This document shows, piece after piece, positions 15,213 through 18,692 of a stretch of 18,692 bases of DNA. The notes beneath the pieces are model-generated. The model did not search any database, was not told where the DNA came from, and worked only from the letters and a program-made list of their open reading frames with translations. The position numbers were made by a program, and so were the translations under genes. Within the stretch, counting starts at the first letter, position 1. Each line of letters begins with the position of its first letter. Source of the DNA: Methylovulum sp. (GTDB taxonomy: Bacteria; Pseudomonadota; Gammaproteobacteria; Methylococcales; Methylomonadaceae); assembly GCA_004299465.1 (NCBI GenBank), contig SCST01000185.1, forward strand, positions 1 to 18,692. Direction: 5' to 3'.

Positions 15213-15785
15213 TCATTTGGTAGCATTGACATATTTCGCCAATTTAAGCAGTTTGGCGCTGATATGCACACCATCAGCGTTTGCTGCATCCAGGTTAATC
15301 TCAAAACCAAGGCGGTTACCGTCTTGAACCAGGCCTATCATGCCGCCTTGATCGACGAAACCCGGTTTGTCGCTGACCGTGACAATCGGGGAGCCTTTTA
15401 AATCTCGGATAATCGCCGCCGCATTTTCAGCGTAACCGATAAAGACCATGTGACAGTTTTTCAGGTCTTCACCGTTGATGTCTCGCCGCAAAAGCATCGG
15501 TTTGCCGCCGATGGTTTTATTTTCGAGCACCGACAGGCTATCGCCCAAGCGGTCGTTATTTGTCGTGCATAAGCGGTAATTGTTTTGGTCGGCGGCTGTT
15601 TCCGGCCAATCGATAAACTTGAAGAAGTTGAACAGGAAAGCCGTGATCACCGCCGTTTCGCTGCCGGATTCGGCACAGGCCTGGCCGTTGATCGCCGCAG
15701 CAAGCAGCAGGGCGGGCATCAGCAAAATGGCGCGCGCGGTGCGCCCTATCTGGCTATCAGGCATCGGAAAACGGGCACGGCGCAT
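15213..15785 (-). CDS. YfiR-like periplasmic protein (DUF4154 family)
   Basis: This 190-residue protein has an N-terminal signal peptide (hydrophobic run AILLMPALLLAAAINGQACA, 19-38), placing it in the periplasm. The mature part shows family features: FLFNFFKFIDWP (50-61), Cys73 and Cys111 in positions matching the conserved pair of YfiR, a VFIG strand after Cys111, and the ending GMIGLVQDGNRLGFEINLDA...ISAKLLKLAK. In Pseudomonas aeruginosa YfiR represses the diguanylate cyclase YfiN by acting on its periplasmic domain. Here the following gene encodes a kinase with a similar periplasmic domain, so the protein probably controls that kinase. The second cysteine pair of P. aeruginosa YfiR is absent. 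No ribosome binding site marks the ATG at 15785; a later in-frame ATG at residue 8 is possible. Confidence 0.85.
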   Translation of the reverse strand: MRRARFPMPDSQIGRTARAILLMPALLLAAAINGQACAESGSETAVITAFLFNFFKFIDWPETAADQNNYRLCTTNNDRLGDSLSVLENKTIGGKPMLLRRDINGEDLKNCHMVFIGYAENAAAIIRDLKGSPIVTVSDKPGFVDQGGMIGLVQDGNRLGFEINLDAANADGVHISAKLLKLAKYVNATK

Positions 15786-15841
15786 CTTGATGGTGTGAAG
15801 ACAACGCGTTGCGCTTTTTGGGTCATGGTTGGCGGCTCATA

Positions 15842-17836
15842 TTAAAACGTCACTTGCAATTTGATGCGGAACTCGCGCCCGTTCATCGGCAAGGTGTTTT
15901 GCGTGATGTCGGCCGGCCCGGTACCGCCCGGCATTGGGTAATGCGTGTCGAACAGGTTATATATGCCAAATAAAACATCCAGGCCGGGGGCGATTTTATC
16001 GCTGCTTAAATTGAGATTGAGCAGGTTATACGCATCAGCAAAGCCGTTTTGCGGAGTTCTGCGTTCGTCAATAAAGATATTTTCAATGCCCAGTTTGGCG
16101 AAGTTGTTAAACAAGGGTTCGGCATAGTGCAGTTTAAAGACATTTTGCGGCGAGCCGTAGGCCCATATCCCGCCTTCTGTTTCGTCAGTTACGTTGCTGT
16201 AGGTATACGAAGCCTTGAACAAACGGCCGCTATCCCAGCGTTGTTCGGCTTCCAGTTCAACGCCGAAGGCATGGTAGCTGCCAGTGTTGATAAACGGTCC
16301 GTTGGCGCCGTAGCCCGGTTCAAGGTTTTGCTCCAAAAACTGGCTGATGTCGTTGTAAAACAGGTCACCGATTAATTTCAGGCCGCTTGCTGAATGCCAT
16401 TCGACGACGCCTTCATAGCTCTTGATTTGTTCTTCGTAGTTGCCGGGATTAGCGGTATTGGTGTCGGAGTTGTAGTCGCGTTCCCAAACATTGGGTGCGC
16501 GGAAAGTGGAGCTGTACAGTAGTTTGAAGTTGGTGCTTGCCAGCGGGTTCCAGATCAATCCCAGGCGCGGGTTGAACTGCAGGTTTTTCAACATGTGATG
16601 GTAGTCCAGGCGCAAACCCGTGCTGAAAATTAAACTGTCTAGGAGCCGTATGTCGTCTTGCGCGTAGAGTTCGACGCGGTGGCCGTGGCGGTTACTGTCT
16701 TGATAGCTTATCGAGGGATCAATGTCATAATTGAATAAGCGCTGACGCTGGTCGTATTGATATTCCAAACCAAGCATCAGACGGTGGCCGTCAAAAAACG
16801 TGCTGGTCAACTGCGCCTCGCCGCCCCACCAACGGCCGTCAGCCTCGTCGCGATTGATGACCCTGCCGCCATTGTCATAGGCTTCGTCAGCGGAGTAGTC
16901 ATAGCCTTGGTAAAAGCCTTTCAGCTGTAACGAGTTTTTATCGCCGAGGGCTTTGGTATATTTAATATTGCCGAAAAACTGCCGGTCGTCAGTATAAAAA
17001 TCGGGGTCGTTGAAGAGGGCGCCGAAAGCCGCCGTTGGAACCCGTTTGAAGCGGTCGACAAAGCCGCTCATCAACGTAAATTCTTTATATTGAAGCCTGC
17101 CGAACAAACGGTCTGCGCGCTCAGTGTCCATGTTATGGGCGATGCCGTTGTTAGTGGCGGGAGAGTCGAATTCCGGGAAATACAGGTTCTCAACGCCGGC
17201 GCTGTCGTAATGCGACGCCGAAAACAGGACATCGGCGCCGTTATCGAGTTTTTTGCCGTAGCTGGCCCGGCCTTTGTAAGTATCGAAGCTGCCGGCTTCG
17301 CCGGCCAGTTGCGCGCCGTTAATAGCATGGCCTGTTTTGGTGACGATGTTGATTAGGCCGAAGAAGGCATTGGCGCCGTATATCGACGAGCCGGAGCCGG
17401 GGATATATTCGATACGTTCGACGAGATCCATGTCCAGCATGAATTCCTGGGCTATGTAGCCGCCGTCATAGATATTTTCATTCATGCGCTGGCCGTCGAT
17501 CATGATCAGCATGCGCGAGTTGTAATCGTTGGGATGCAAAAAGCCCCGCACACCCAGGTAGCTGTAATTGCGGTCGTTACTCGTGTACAGCCCGCGCATC
17601 GCGTTCAGTGCTTCGGCCAGCGTGCGCCAGCCGAAGGTGCGAATGTCGCCGGCGGTCAGCACCGATACGGAAGACGGCGATTGACTGGTTTTTTGTCCCA
17701 AGCGTGATGCGTTGATCACTTCGACATTCAGCAGCTCTTCTATGGAAAGATCGGTTAAATCCTCATGAGGGGAATTGTCGGCTTCAACTTGACTGCTCAG
17801 GATTATCAGGACGGCTGCGATAATTAGGTTATGCAT
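15842..17836 (-). CDS. TonB-dependent outer membrane receptor
   Basis: This 664-residue protein has a short signal peptide (cleavage likely after VEA at residue 19), a lead-in segment DLTDLSIEELLNVEV (26-40), a plug domain (about 50-165, with the conserved PSSVSVLTAGDI, LGVRGF, MLIMIDGQRMN, VERIEYIPGSGSSIYGANAF and INIVTK blocks) and a 22-strand-type barrel ending in the terminal Phe expected for outer membrane insertion. Receptors of this type import large ligands using TonB energy; the substrate cannot be read from sequence. It is the first gene of the signalling operon, 56 bases before the yfiR-like gene, which suggests ligand sensing or uptake linked to c-di-GMP control instead of a plain siderophore role. 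No clear ribosome binding site precedes the ATG. Confidence 0.92.
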   Translation of the reverse strand: MHNLIIAAVLIILSSQVEADNSPHEDLTDLSIEELLNVEVINASRLGQKTSQSPSSVSVLTAGDIRTFGWRTLAEALNAMRGLYTSNDRNYSYLGVRGFLHPNDYNSRMLIMIDGQRMNENIYDGGYIAQEFMLDMDLVERIEYIPGSGSSIYGANAFFGLINIVTKTGHAINGAQLAGEAGSFDTYKGRASYGKKLDNGADVLFSASHYDSAGVENLYFPEFDSPATNNGIAHNMDTERADRLFGRLQYKEFTLMSGFVDRFKRVPTAAFGALFNDPDFYTDDRQFFGNIKYTKALGDKNSLQLKGFYQGYDYSADEAYDNGGRVINRDEADGRWWGGEAQLTSTFFDGHRLMLGLEYQYDQRQRLFNYDIDPSISYQDSNRHGHRVELYAQDDIRLLDSLIFSTGLRLDYHHMLKNLQFNPRLGLIWNPLASTNFKLLYSSTFRAPNVWERDYNSDTNTANPGNYEEQIKSYEGVVEWHSASGLKLIGDLFYNDISQFLEQNLEPGYGANGPFINTGSYHAFGVELEAEQRWDSGRLFKASYTYSNVTDETEGGIWAYGSPQNVFKLHYAEPLFNNFAKLGIENIFIDERRTPQNGFADAYNLLNLNLSSDKIAPGLDVLFGIYNLFDTHYPMPGGTGPADITQNTLPMNGREFRIKLQVTF

Positions 17837-18022
17837 CGTTCTGGGATGTCGCCGCCTGGACAGGCCAATGTTAAGCTGAAAGCCGGCTTATTGTGTTTTG
17901 GTAATCGAAACATGCTAACTAACCAGTGCGGTCTTGTGCCTGAATTTAATGAGTGTGCCGGTATTGTAGCTTACAGTTAAGGTATAAGCGGAATTGATCT
18001 GCGTGGAAAAGAAAAAAGCGCA

Positions 18023-18041
18023 GATACGCGCACTGCGTACC
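18023..18041. repeat. Degenerate GGTACGC palindrome next to mobile element copy B
   Basis: GATACGC-GCACT-GCGTACC pairs over TACGC/GCGTA and resembles the units at 5062-5078 and 18222-18238. The mobile element's left target duplication begins within or right beside it. Confidence 0.5.
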
Positions 18042-18048
18042 TTTTTAG

Positions 18049-18174
18049 GCAACTATTCAGCCCCTTGTTGTAGGGCGTGCTGCGCGCGCCATCAACGGAC
18101 TGGAACATTATCCACATGTCGGAGAAGGCGCGCGCAGCACGCCCTACGCTTCAGGCAAGGATCTGAACAGTTAC
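18049..18174 (-). mobile_element. Small non-autonomous element (MITE) with IS66-like ends, copy B
   Basis: The 126-bp unit begins GCAACTATTCAGCCCCTTG and ends CAAGGATCTGAACAGTTAC. Its core is the reverse complement of the core at 10343-10467 (for example ATCAACGGACTGG here against CCAGTCCGTTGAT there), so it lies in the opposite orientation. It is flanked by perfect 8-bp direct repeats CTTTTTAG at 18041-18048 and 18175-18182, direct evidence of insertion by transposition. No protein is encoded, so a transposase elsewhere must have moved it. Confidence 0.85.
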
Positions 18175-18221
18175 CTTTTTAGCAGGGTCAATGCGTAATG
18201 CTGATTGGATATTTCGAAAAG

Positions 18222-18238
18222 GGTACGCGGTGCGTACC
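18222..18238. repeat. GGTACGC palindrome
   Basis: GGTACGC-GGT-GCGTACC is a perfect 7-bp inverted repeat, identical in its arms to the unit at 5062-5078. Confidence 0.65.
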
Positions 18239-18550
18239 AGCGTAGCGGTTTTGCGCATTTGATGGCGGTTATCGGGGGAGGGGCACGCGGTTAAGCTGCG
18301 GCTTGGGAGAGGGTCAACAATAACTTCCTGGCATCACTGCCTACACTAAGCCGCTGGTATAAAAGCCTGAGCTCCAAACGCTTGCGACGGTAACAATAAG
18401 CTACCTTGGGGAATTATTTTTTGCGGCTGCTTGCTGTGAAGAATACACCTGATTGGCCGGTTTTTTGTGTTTTTATCGGCAGGCAGCGCTTGCCGTGGCC
18501 GCGGAAACAAACAAAAATCCTGCGCAATTCAGGTCTATTCAAATTTAGCT

Positions 18551-18691
18551 TTAGACTCTGAGCAGCGCCTTAGCCATTTTTTCCGACAACTGCGCGTCAG
18601 TAAATTGCGGCTCATTAGGTGGATAAAGCTCTACTTCGTCCAGCTCAAAGCCGTATTCTTTAGCCAAGTTAAGAATTTCTCTTATTTTCAT
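18551..18691 (-). CDS. Small hypothetical protein, possibly partial at right edge
   Basis: From an ATG at 18691-18689 the minus strand encodes 46 residues (MKIREILNLAKEYGFELDEV...LSEKMAKALLRV) followed by TAA. The peptide is charged, probably helical, with no signal or membrane segment, and I do not recognise a family. Only one base remains upstream in the window, so neither a ribosome binding site nor an upstream in-frame extension can be judged; the ATG may be internal. The codon usage looks ordinary for the window. Downstream, no good terminator is seen. Confidence 0.55.
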   Translation of the reverse strand: MKIREILNLAKEYGFELDEVELYPPNEPQFTDAQLSEKMAKALLRV

Positions 18692-18692
18692 G

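Larger units (their letters stand above)
17837..18550. other. Non-coding gap upstream of the signalling operon
   Basis: No gene is supported here. The only annotated-length ORF (about 17994-18182, plus) runs through the mobile element and is a repeat translation. On the minus strand TACAAT (about 17963-17968) could be a -10 box for the receptor gene, but no good -35 accompanies it and I found no correctly spaced sigma-54 site. The gap contains three palindromic repeats and the mobile element; the stretch 18240-18550 shows only short imperfect palindromes. Confidence 0.5.

Noticed and set aside
17846..17868. Possible sigma-54 promoter upstream of the TonB receptor (TTGGCC...GGCGGC)
   Set aside because: The GG to GC spacing is wrong by one base and the flanking consensus positions do not match.
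17994..18182. Plus-strand ORF of 62 codons
   Set aside because: Nearly all of it lies within mobile element copy B and its target duplications; it is repeat translation.

Overview
The window looks like chromosomal DNA of a gammaproteobacterium. The overall look (GC near 50%, abundant small palindromic repeats, fetAB, a type III glutamine synthetase, a phosphorylase-kinase-like protein beside glucokinase) suggests the methanotroph order Methylococcales, but no single marker here proves that. No rRNA, tRNA, CRISPR array, prophage or full-length transposase gene was seen.

Layout, left to right. (1) 1-400: the start of a leftward gene that runs off the window, preceded by a consensus -10 box and a short leader ending in a strong intrinsic terminator (attenuator or small RNA). 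(2) 400-880: non-coding, repeat-rich. (3) 881-2327: fetA-fetB, a two-gene ABC transporter of the iron-export type, overlapping by 14 bases. (4) 2524-4698, leftward: type III glutamine synthetase with a good candidate sigma-54 promoter, implying nitrogen control. (5) 5197-9487, rightward: a full-length bacterial homologue of the regulatory alpha/beta subunits of eukaryotic phosphorylase kinase, followed by glucokinase; together they point to glycogen/glucose metabolism. (6) 9517-10131, leftward: ribA. (7) 10516-17836, leftward: a four-gene signalling operon, in transcription order TonB-dependent receptor, YfiR-like periplasmic protein, membrane hybrid histidine kinase with a CHASE8-like sensor and C-terminal Hpt, and a REC-PAS-GGDEF-EAL effector. 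(8) 17837-18692: repeats, then a 46-codon leftward ORF at the right edge.

The signalling operon is the most interesting system. It resembles the YfiBNR c-di-GMP module, but the YfiN-type periplasmic sensor appears to be carried by a phosphorelay kinase instead of a diguanylate cyclase. The c-di-GMP output is a separate response regulator with a degenerate GGDEF motif (GGNEF) and an intact-looking EAL domain, so activation would probably lower c-di-GMP. An outer-membrane receptor heads the operon, and two long, nearly perfect stem-loops lie between the yfiR-like gene and the kinase gene.

The second point of interest is a small non-autonomous transposable element, about 126 bp, in two well-preserved copies (10343-10467 and 18049-18174) plus decayed relatives. 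The ends resemble GTAA...TTAC and are flanked by 8-bp direct repeats, as in the IS66 family. One copy lies between the effector gene and its terminator.
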